Part shown: piece after piece, positions 7,527 through 14,347 of the stretch | Layout of the letters: each line of letters begins with the position of its first letter | How positions within the stretch are numbered: position 1 is the stretch's first letter | Source: Coprothermobacterota bacterium | Lineage (GTDB): Bacteria; Caldisericota; JANLFM01 | Assembly (NCBI GenBank): GCA_026389455.1 | Contig: JAPLHV010000008.1 | Coordinates: forward strand, 1-35,797 | Length of the DNA stretch: 35,797 nucleotides | Direction: 5' to 3' | The notes under the pieces: generated by a model | The model's database searches: none | What the model was told of the DNA's origin: nothing | What the model saw: the letters and a program-made list of their open reading frames with translations, nothing else | Translations under genes and position numbers: made by a program

Positions 7527-10194
7527 GAGTTGGACTGAGCGAGAAGCCGGGAAATTGAGCACGAAGCGTTTCTTTTCCCATTGGCGTTAGAGCCAGAACA
7601 GGGTATCTATTTCCAATTCTCTCGAGATAGCCGGCTTCCACAAGTTCTTCAATTCGTTTCTCGATCTCTTCTTCTTCCATGCCCTTCAATTTTCCGTAAC
7701 CCGGATGATCTCGCAGTTTTGCCACGATGGGGGAATCAGAACCGTGCAAAAGAAGCGTGGTGCGGGTTTTCCCAAAACCATCCCGCGCAGTGCCCACAGT
7801 CAACAAGATGAGAGTAGCCACTCGATCAAGCGATCCCGTTTCCCTTTCATTGTTCATCGATCCTTGGCGTATGTCCTCGATGGGGCAAGCTTGGGAGGAG
7901 TGCGAATGGACTTTTTTCCCCAGGACAAGGTGTTTCTCGAGGTCCTTCTTGAGAATGCCTTCTGCCACCATCCAGTCGATCTGAAATACAAGATTGGGCA
8001 CAGTGTATTCTTCATAACCTTTGCTGGCATGGATTTCCTGCGCCAGTCGATTGCTTGAATATTCTCCGGTTTTGTCTCGAATCGCTTCCCAGATCGTACG
8101 AGCCGCTGCGCTTGAGTGATATCCGGTAATAATCGCCAGGATATCCTCTTCATACTGATCAAGGAATTCCTCGGTCAAGCCGCCGAGCTTCCGTAGCTCC
8201 TGAATGTCTTTTGGCTGAGCTTTGGCAATCTGACGAAGTTTCATTTCGCTGAATACGACATAGTAGGGGACACCGAGTTTTGCAACCAGCTTGTCTCGCC
8301 AGCGTCGAAGAGGAGAAATCGCCAGGTCGTACAAATCAGGCGGTGGAGAGATCTCTGGTTGTGCTTCTGACACACCCCCCCCTTCTTTTCGCTGTTGCTC
8401 TTTTTGAGGTAAGTTGTTCGATAGGTTTGGCGGCGATTTCTCTGGCTGGGAAAGCGTTTGCGCTTGCGGGCGGAGAAGCCAAGCTTTTCCCTTTGGCGTG
8501 ATCCTGACGGTTGGGTAGTGACCGCCTACAAGCTTCAGGAAACTATTTTCAACCAGCCAATCGATCTTCTTGATGGTCTCGTCCTGAGAAAAATGGGACA
8601 GACGACCATAGCTTGGGTGCTTCTTGAACCTCTGCATATCTCTCGCGAGCGAGCCGTTGAGGATCTGGGCGATCTTCGTGCGGCCGACTTTTCCGTCCAA
8701 CGACTGGACCAAGGAGAGTATCTCACGAGGCATCGGATCCAGTTGCGCAGTTGCGGTTGCGCTTTGCCCGCAATTATCGCAACAACCGAACTGGTTCGTC
8801 GGCTCTCCGTCGTCGCCGAAATGAGACAGAAGGATCTTCCGCCGGCAGCCGTTCGACTCGCCGTATCGCACCATCTCTTCCAATCGCTGCAATCGCTGCT
8901 GTCTCCTTCCCTCCGTTTGATCCGCCACTTGGTGAAGACGTTCCGGCGTCAGGGGCAGGAGTGTTTTGACCTCTAGGCGCCCGAACTCCGGTTGGTTTAT
9001 CTTCTGGAGGCCGGCCGCTTCCAGCAACTCCATCGTCACGCGAGCCTTCACTGGTTGAAGTCCAGTTTCCAGCAGAAGGTCATCTGTTGTAGTGGTGGGG
9101 TTTGCGCAAAAGTGGTCATACGCCAAGCGAATGTCATTGGGGGCGGGAGAGCCAAACTCGATCAGGTATTCCTGAAGAGAGCGATCCTCTGGGGCGTAGA
9201 GAAGGATCGCCCTGGCTTTTTGGCCGTCTCTGCCGGCTCGGCCCGCTTCCTGGTAATACGCTTCCAGGCTGGAAGGGAGGTTGTAGTGAAGGACGAAGCG
9301 CAGGTCAGGGCGATCAATCCCCATGCCAAAGGCGTTAGTCGCTACCACCCACGGCAGCCGCCCCAAGAGGAAGGCGTCTTGGATCTGGGTTCGCGAGGCG
9401 GAATCAAGGCCGGCATGATAGTAGGGAACCGTCTGTCCGAGGCTGTCACTGGCCCATTTGGCCAACGTTTGAGCTGTTTTGCGGGTTCCTGCATAGATGA
9501 TGCCGGGTCCAGGATTCCCCGCAAACAATGATTGCAGGAAGACCCGTTTCGCCGGCTCGGTTGCTGTGTAGGCTACCTCGAAGATCAGATTGGAACGGTT
9601 GAATCCGGTAATGATGCGCTTGGCCTCTCTCATCGCCAACTTCTGAATCACGTCGTCTTGCACTTTGGGCGTGGCGGTGGCGGTCATCGCCAGCGCGGTC
9701 GGCATCCGGCAGAGTTCCCGAGCCTCGATCACATGTAAATAGTCGGGGCGGAAGTCGTGCCCCCAGTGCGAGATGCAGTGAGCTTCATCGACAACCAGAA
9801 GAGAGATGGGCAGGTTTTGCAGGGAACGGCCGAACGATTGGCTGCGCAGGCGCTCCGGCGAGACCAGCAATACCTTGTATTTCCCTTGGTCTAGTCCCGC
9901 CAGCCTGCTGCTCTGCTCGTACTGATCCAAACTGGAATTGATGAAAGTGGCTGGGATCGACCGCTGCTGCATCGAGTCCGCCTGGTCTTTCATCAGGGAA
10001 ATGAGGGGCGAGATGACCAAGGTCACGCCCGGCAGACAGAGCGCGGCGACCTGATAAATGAGCGACTTGCCCGCTCCGGTGGGCATTACGACGAGCGTGT
10101 CCCGGCCTGCGAGAATCTGCTGGATCGATTCCTCTTGCCCTGGCCGAAAATCCGCAAAACCGAAAACCTGCTGCAGCACGCCCCTTGGCTCCAT
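7513..10194 (-). CDS. recQ: RecQ-family ATP-dependent DNA helicase with extended C-terminus
   Basis: The 893-residue product is a 3'-5' superfamily 2 DNA helicase used in recombination and fork repair. It has the motif 0 region FGFADFRPGQEESI, Walker A PTGAGKS at about residue 40, DEAHC at about 135, SAT-like TATATP, and motif VI QEAGRAGRDG. A zinc region (CRRKILLSHFGD...CCDNCG) lies at about 450-475, a winged RQC domain at about 488-580, and an HRDC-like helical domain at about 620-690. Most RecQ proteins stop near 600-700 residues. Here about 200 more follow, ending in a second RQC-like module (HPGYGKL...NRYPVLALTPMGK) that parallels the first (HPSYGRL...GHYPTVRITPKGK). ATG 10194 is chosen because it starts the domain; the track's extra 55 residues are repeat DNA read in frame. 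Confidence 0.93.
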   Translation of the reverse strand: MEPRGVLQQVFGFADFRPGQEESIQQILAGRDTLVVMPTGAGKSLIYQVAALCLPGVTLVISPLISLMKDQADSMQQRSIPATFINSSLDQYEQSSRLAGLDQGKYKVLLVSPERLRSQSFGRSLQNLPISLLVVDEAHCISHWGHDFRPDYLHVIEARELCRMPTALAMTATATPKVQDDVIQKLAMREAKRIITGFNRSNLIFEVAYTATEPAKRVFLQSLFAGNPGPGIIYAGTRKTAQTLAKWASDSLGQTVPYYHAGLDSASRTQIQDAFLLGRLPWVVATNAFGMGIDRPDLRFVLHYNLPSSLEAYYQEAGRAGRDGQKARAILLYAPEDRSLQEYLIEFGSPAPNDIRLAYDHFCANPTTTTDDLLLETGLQPVKARVTMELLEAAGLQKINQPEFGRLEVKTLLPLTPERLHQVADQTEGRRQQRLQRLEEMVRYGESNGCRRKILLSHFGDDGEPTNQFGCCDNCGQSATATAQLDPMPREILSLVQSLDGKVGRTKIAQILNGSLARDMQRFKKHPSYGRLSHFSQDETIKKIDWLVENSFLKLVGGHYPTVRITPKGKAWLLRPQAQTLSQPEKSPPNLSNNLPQKEQQRKEGGGVSEAQPEISPPPDLYDLAISPLRRWRDKLVAKLGVPYYVVFSEMKLRQIAKAQPKDIQELRKLGGLTEEFLDQYEEDILAIITGYHSSAAARTIWEAIRDKTGEYSSNRLAQEIHASKGYEEYTVPNLVFQIDWMVAEGILKKDLEKHLVLGKKVHSHSSQACPIEDIRQGSMNNERETGSLDRVATLILLTVGTARDGFGKTRTTLLLHGSDSPIVAKLRDHPGYGKLKGMEEEEIEKRIEELVEAGYLERIGNRYPVLALTPMGKETLRAQFPGFSLSPTPTGE

Positions 10195-10204
10195 GGTCTG
10201 TGCA

Positions 10205-10234
10205 AGTATAGTGGGAATCCCCAGGCGATGTGAA
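10205..10234 (-). promoter_or_regulatory. Candidate sigma70-type promoter of recQ
   Basis: On the minus strand TTCACA (10229-10234) and TATACT (10205-10210) are separated by 18 bases. The ATG at 10194 lies only 10 nt after the -10 box, so the transcript would have a leader of a few bases at most. This fits the lack of a Shine-Dalgarno. Confidence 0.5.
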
Positions 10235-10270
10235 GAGGGCTGAGAAGGAGCGAGGCAAGATTTCACATTA

Positions 10271-10338
10271 CAGGACTCGCTGCCGCGGGCTGTAGACTCG
10301 CTGCCGCGGGCTGAGTAGACTCGCTTCCGCGGGCTATA
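10271..10338 (+). repeat. 18-bp-family repeat array, three units, between recQ and dual-OB gene
   Basis: Three units of GACTCGCTGCCGCGGGCTGTA-like sequence (one with TTCCGCGGGCT) at a spacing of about 20-23 bases. The core CTGCCGCGGGCT is a variant of the window-wide CTGCCGGGGGCT core. It lies upstream of the recQ promoter. Confidence 0.8.
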
Positions 10339-10446
10339 GAATAACGATCGCCTTGGCAAAAAAGTCGCTGGGGCAGATAATCTTCAGGAAAGGCAGAATT
10401 TGTTCACCTGAGTGTAACCAAACTAACCAGACAAAGGGAGGAAGAG

Positions 10447-11142
10447 ATGCGCATTGTCGTGAATCACCTCACTCGCATGGAGAAAGGTTACATCTGCACT
10501 GCCGGCATCGATGAAATGACCGGGCGACATGTGCGGCCCGTTCTTGGCGGCGGCATTCGATTAGGAATCAATCTATTGGCCGAGCATGGTGGAATCTTTC
10601 GAATGGGGGAGCGAATCGAGTTGGGGAAGACGATGCCGAAGCCGCATCTTCCGGAAGTGGAGGATCACGTTTTTAACGCGAATCGCGCAGTGGCGATAGG
10701 TAGGTTGGGGGCGGATGACTTCTGGAAGCTCTTGTCCAACCTGGCTCGTTCTACCTTGGTCGAGATCTTTGGGCCGGACCTGCAACGGATTGGCTTCAGT
10801 TCCGCCGGTACGAGCGTCGGCAAAGGCATCGCCTCGCTGGGATGCTGGGCTCCGTCCGTGCGACCTGCACTCCACTTGCAGACCCGCGCGGAGCATGGCG
10901 AGGAGATACATCTCCGCATTCACGATGGCGCATGGGAACTGGATCCGCGCGTGACGGACATTCGGCTCTATGAAAACGATCATTGTACTCCTGATGCGCA
11001 CCTGGTTGAGGAAATGGCCGGGCGCCTGGAAAATGCTGAAGAGATCATCTTGTGCCTTGGGCTTACCCGTGCCTGGAGCCCGGGCCCAAACCAGAAGCCA
11101 ATGCATTGGCTACAGGTGACCAATATTCACCTTCGTGGCTAG
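10447..11142 (+). CDS. Putative dual-OB-domain protein
   Basis: The 231-residue product has no signal peptide or membrane segment. RIVVNHLTRMEKGYICTAGID then GRHVRPV at the N-terminus resembles proteins described as having a dual oligonucleotide-binding (dual-OB) fold, in which a beta-strand start, an AGID-like turn and an RPV motif recur. The C-terminal half ends with LCLGLTRAWSPG and HWLQVTNIHL, which also looks like a beta-rich nucleic-acid or nucleotide-binding module. ATG 10447 has a strong GGGAGGAAGAG leader. It is divergent from recQ, separated by a repeat array, and could form a locus with RecQ and the DUF488 pair. The family assignment is from memory and moderately sure; the function is unknown. 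Confidence 0.65.
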   Translation: MRIVVNHLTRMEKGYICTAGIDEMTGRHVRPVLGGGIRLGINLLAEHGGIFRMGERIELGKTMPKPHLPEVEDHVFNANRAVAIGRLGADDFWKLLSNLARSTLVEIFGPDLQRIGFSSAGTSVGKGIASLGCWAPSVRPALHLQTRAEHGEEIHLRIHDGAWELDPRVTDIRLYENDHCTPDAHLVEEMAGRLENAEEIILCLGLTRAWSPGPNQKPMHWLQVTNIHLRG

Positions 11143-11177
11143 AGAGCCAGCGGCAGGATGTCCTGTGACGGCTCTCT
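11141..11177 (+). terminator. Hairpin after the dual-OB gene
   Basis: AGAGAGCC (11141-11148) pairs with GGCTCTCT (11170-11177), and an inner CAGGA-TG-TCCTG stem lies in between. It starts at the stop codon. The following tract is CT-rich rather than T-rich, so intrinsic termination is plausible but not certain. Confidence 0.45.
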
Positions 11178-11225
11178 CTCATCCCTAGTGGGTAAGATCG
11201 CCTGAGGGGAAAAGAGGAGCGCTGC

Positions 11226-11384
11226 GTGGAAGAGCTGGAAGCTTTATCCGAGAGAACATTGCGATTTGACCCGCCTTGGAGGATCACAAGGATAAAGTTC
11301 CTTGAAGGCAAAGAGATCATCAAGAGTTTCATCGACTTTCCCGAGGGCGCCTTTTCTGTCGTCCCCCTTGCGACAAGTCCGTGA
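11226..11384 (+). pseudogene. ISL3-family transposase, N-terminal remnant
   Basis: This frame is too short for the track. GTG 11226 follows GAGGAGCGCTGC, a normal leader. The 52-residue translation contains LRFDPPWRITRIKFLEGK and FIDFPEGAFSVVPLA, matching the N-terminal 'PPW..., ...DFPxGxxFxCP' stretch of ISL3 transposases as I recall it. The zinc-binding cysteines and the whole catalytic domain are missing. It ends 50 bases before a large 18-bp repeat array. Confidence 0.55.
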
Positions 11385-11433
11385 AAGCCTACGACACGAC
11401 AGAGAAGAATTGGCGGAAGCGTGATAGAACACC

Positions 11434-11575
11434 CTGCCGGGGGCTATCGAGCTGCCGGGGGCTATCGAGCTGCCGGGGGCTATCGAGCTGCCGGGGGCTA
11501 TCGAGCTGCCGGGGGCTATCGAGCTGCCGGGGGCTATCGAGCTGCCGGGGGCTATCGAGCTGCCGATGGAGTCGA
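11434..11575 (+). repeat. Tandem array, seven 18-bp units plus a partial one
   Basis: Seven perfect copies of CTGCCGGGGGCTATCGAG (11434-11559) and a diverged end. It is preceded by AGAACACC, the flank seen at one end of most arrays here. This is the most homogeneous array of the window. It lies in the leader region of the ROK gene, and the 467-aa track ORF reads through it as a CRGLSS repeat, which I do not consider coding. Confidence 0.97.
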
Positions 11576-11697
11576 ACTGACCCGGCTCTGTCGGCTGCTC
11601 CGGCTCAGAGTCGCGACAAAGGCCGAAAGAGACATCGCCCATCAATTGGGGTCGTAACCTATCTCTTGCTATCCTCAACGGGTATACTGCAATTGAT

Positions 11698-11767
11698 CAG
11701 CATGCGGCAGCATGAAAGCCACCGGCAGCATAACAGCCACCGGCAGGTAAATAGCTCCCGGCAGGGA
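11698..11767 (+). repeat. Diverged repeat array in the ROK leader, opposite orientation
   Basis: Units of the form AAAGCCACCGGCAGCAT, ACAGCCACCGGCAGGTA and ATAGCTCCCGGCAGGG, spaced about 18-19 bases. They carry the reverse complement core of the array at 11434 and so face it. The end is 30 bases upstream of the ROK start codon. Confidence 0.85.
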
Positions 11768-11797
11768 GTGCTGATGAATACCGAGGAGAGTAGGAGA

Positions 11798-12784
11798 ATG
11801 GCACTGGAACAGTCGGAACGGACGCACTGGATTGGGATAGATCTGGGAGGGACCAAGATCATGGCCCTCTCGGTGGACGCAGATTTTCGCGTATTGGCCG
11901 CGGAACGAAAGAAGACCAAGGGAATTGAAGGGCCGGATGCGTTCTTGGCTCGGGTGGGAAAGCTCGTGCAAGACGTCCTGGAGAAGGGCGGCGGAACCGT
12001 GGAAGGGCTGGCCGGGATCGGAATTGGCTGCGCCGGACCGCTCGATCTGGAACGTGGCGTTCTCTTGGAAACTCCCAACCTGGGGTGGCGGGAGATCCCT
12101 CTCCGCGAGACGCTGGAGCGCTTTTTTCAGTGTCCGGTGGTGGTGACTAATGATGTCGATGCCGGGACTTACGGGGAGTTCCGTTTCGGCGCAGGACAAG
12201 GCGCTCGCTGCGTAGTGGGAGTCTTCCTGGGCACCGGGATCGGCGCTGGATGCGTCTATGAAGGGCAACTTTTGCGCGGCCGGCGTACTTCCTGCATGGA
12301 GATCGGCCACCTGCCGGTGAGGATGGATGGGCCGCTGTGCGGCTGCGGGCAGCGTGGTTGTCTGGAAGCATTGGCCGGACGGTTGGCCATCGCCAGTGAA
12401 GCAGCGGCAGCCGCCCAACGTGGCCAGGCGCCCCGCTTGCTGGAGCGCTGCGGCACGGACTTGGCCTCGATCCGCAGCGGCGACTTGGCTTGGGCGGTGC
12501 GAGCGGGTGATGCCGCCATCGAAGAGATCGTTCGCCAAGCGGGACGCACGGTCGGGTTGGCTTTGGCCGGTGTCGTCAACCTGTTGGCGCCGGACTTGCT
12601 GATCTTGGGCGGAGGGTTGGTGGAAGCTATGCCGGAGATTTTCCTGGAGGAAATCACGCCGATTGTGAAAAGCCGGGCGATGGCCGCTTTCACGCAATCC
12701 TTACGGATCGAACGGGCGGCTTTGGGCGACCAAGCGACGGCACTGGGGGCTGTCGCCCTTGCCGCCATAGTTAAGAGGAAATAG
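11798..12784 (+). CDS. ROK-family sugar kinase (probable glucokinase)
   Basis: The 328-residue product is predicted to phosphorylate glucose or a related hexose with ATP (or polyphosphate) in the cytoplasm. IGIDLGGTKIMAL is the phosphate-1 motif near residue 11; VVVTNDVDAGTYGE holds the catalytic Asp; GVFLGTGIGAG is phosphate-2; EIGHLPV with CGCGQRGCLEALAG is the ROK zinc motif. ATG 11798 follows GAGGAG at 9 nt; ATG 11774 adds eight residues and is less likely. The supplied 467-aa ORF begins far upstream in repeat DNA. The gene ends 2 bases before ppx, so it heads the polyphosphate operon, and a polyphosphate-linked glucokinase role deserves consideration. Sugar specificity is not visible. 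Confidence 0.9.
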   Translation: MALEQSERTHWIGIDLGGTKIMALSVDADFRVLAAERKKTKGIEGPDAFLARVGKLVQDVLEKGGGTVEGLAGIGIGCAGPLDLERGVLLETPNLGWREIPLRETLERFFQCPVVVTNDVDAGTYGEFRFGAGQGARCVVGVFLGTGIGAGCVYEGQLLRGRRTSCMEIGHLPVRMDGPLCGCGQRGCLEALAGRLAIASEAAAAAQRGQAPRLLERCGTDLASIRSGDLAWAVRAGDAAIEEIVRQAGRTVGLALAGVVNLLAPDLLILGGGLVEAMPEIFLEEITPIVKSRAMAAFTQSLRIERAALGDQATALGAVALAAIVKRK

Positions 12785-12786
12785 AC

Positions 12787-14343
12787 ATGGAGCAGACCCC
12801 TCCAGAGAGAAGGGTGGTGGCGGCGATCGACATCGGCGCCACCGGAATCCGCTTGACCATCGCCGAGTTGGAAGGAGATCGCCAACGCATCCTGGAGTCA
12901 GCCAAACAGCCGATCAACCTGGGACGCGACACTTTCCTGCGCGGGCGAATCCAGTCTGAGACGGTCGAGGAGTGCGTTCGGATCCTGAAGGGCTTTCGCA
13001 GCCTCATGCGGGAATACGGCATTAACCAGGAGGGCCAGGTGAGGGCTATCGCCACCAGCTCGTTGCGGGAAGCCGATAATCGTGACACAGTGCTCAACCG
13101 CATCTATATTGCCACCCAGGTCAACGTCACCCCCCTGGAGGAATCGGAAGTCAACCGCCTCCTCTACATGGCGGTTCGCCCCGCTTTGCTGGAGAGCAAG
13201 TCTTGGGGGAAGAGCGACGCCTTGCTGGTGGAAGTGGGGGGAGGGAGCACCCAGTTGCTGCTCTTTCAGGGAGGGCAGGTTACTTTTTCGGAGACCTACG
13301 CCTTGGGCAGTCTGCGCCTGCGGGAAGTCTTGGAGGATTATGGGCCGCCGGCCAGCCGGACCGTCCAAGTCCTTGAACAAGAGGTCCAGCATGCGGTAGA
13401 TCAGATCCACAGCACCTGCCCTCTCCCGAAGGCGCCGATTCTCGTCGCCATGGCGGGGGTCACCAAGTTGGCTGCCTCCCAGATAATTCCCTCTTGGGAA
13501 ACAAAACCGCTTGGGGTGCTCTCTTTCAAAGCATTCACCCAATTCACCCAAGAGGTTGTACCGCTGCCGATCGACGAGCTTGTGCGTCGCTTTCACATTA
13601 CCTACCCGGAAGCCGAGACGGTGGCGCCCGGCCTCTTGGCCTACCTTCAACTGGGTAGGGCCTTTTCCGTCCAGGAAGTCTGGGTTCCTCAGGTTAGCTT
13701 GCGAGACGGCATGCTGCGGGAGATGGCTTTCCCCACTCTGTGGAGCGAAGAGCTCGGACAACAGGTGTTGCGCTCGGCGCAGACACTGGGGGAACGCTTC
13801 CGTTTCGATGCGCGGCACGGTTTGCATGTGGCAACCCTGTGCCTTTCGCTCTTCCAAGAGCTGCAATCCGAGCACTTGCTTGGGAACCACGATGCGTTGT
13901 TGTTGCAGGTTGCCGCCATCCTGCACGACATCGGGTTGGTGATCAGCAATCGAAGCCACCACAAGCATTCCTACTACTTGCTCTCCAACAGCGACCTTTT
14001 TGGGCTGTCTCAAGCGGACATGCGTTGCGTAGCCCTCGTCTCCCGTTATCACCGGCGGGGAGCTCCCAGCATGACCCACCCCGAGTATGCCGAACTGGGC
14101 CGGGAGAACCGGATGGTTATCAGCAAGATGGCGGCCATCCTGCGGGTGGCAGACGCTCTGGACCGAAACCACCTCCAGCAGGTGCGGCAGATTCGCTGCA
14201 GCCGCGAGGGGGGACAGTTGGCGATCACCATCTGGGGCTTGGAGGATCTTTCGCTGGAACGATTTGCTTTGCAGCAGAAGGGCTCGCTTTTTGAGGAAGT
14301 ATACGGCCTGCCTGTGATCCTGCGCCAAGGTCGGGCGCCCTAG
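12787..14343 (+). CDS. ppx: Ppx/GppA phosphatase with C-terminal HD domain
   Basis: The 518-residue product is an exopolyphosphatase/pppGpp phosphohydrolase-type enzyme of the actin-like ATPase superfamily. VAAIDIGATGIRLTIAE is the phosphate-binding start; IATSSLREADN, VEVGGGSTQL and YALGSLRLRE follow in the usual order. Residues about 330-500 are an HD domain with LHDIGLVISNRSHHKHSYYL and YHRRG, as in the longer Ppx and GppA proteins. It probably releases phosphate from polyphosphate ends. The start ATG 12787 has AGAGGAAATAGAC upstream and lies directly after the ROK stop. The ppk1 gene follows after 4 bases, so synthesis and degradation of polyphosphate are encoded together. Confidence 0.93.
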   Translation: MEQTPPERRVVAAIDIGATGIRLTIAELEGDRQRILESAKQPINLGRDTFLRGRIQSETVEECVRILKGFRSLMREYGINQEGQVRAIATSSLREADNRDTVLNRIYIATQVNVTPLEESEVNRLLYMAVRPALLESKSWGKSDALLVEVGGGSTQLLLFQGGQVTFSETYALGSLRLREVLEDYGPPASRTVQVLEQEVQHAVDQIHSTCPLPKAPILVAMAGVTKLAASQIIPSWETKPLGVLSFKAFTQFTQEVVPLPIDELVRRFHITYPEAETVAPGLLAYLQLGRAFSVQEVWVPQVSLRDGMLREMAFPTLWSEELGQQVLRSAQTLGERFRFDARHGLHVATLCLSLFQELQSEHLLGNHDALLLQVAAILHDIGLVISNRSHHKHSYYLLSNSDLFGLSQADMRCVALVSRYHRRGAPSMTHPEYAELGRENRMVISKMAAILRVADALDRNHLQQVRQIRCSREGGQLAITIWGLEDLSLERFALQQKGSLFEEVYGLPVILRQGRAP

Positions 14344-14347
14344 GGCG

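Noticed and set aside
10195-10359. N-terminal extension of the 948-aa RecQ ORF
   Set aside because: It runs through a repeat array and the promoter; the RecQ domain starts at ATG 10194.
11381-11797. N-terminal 139 residues of the 467-aa ROK ORF
   Set aside because: They are read-through of the 18-bp array and leader DNA; a good ribosome site precedes ATG 11798 and the kinase domain begins there.
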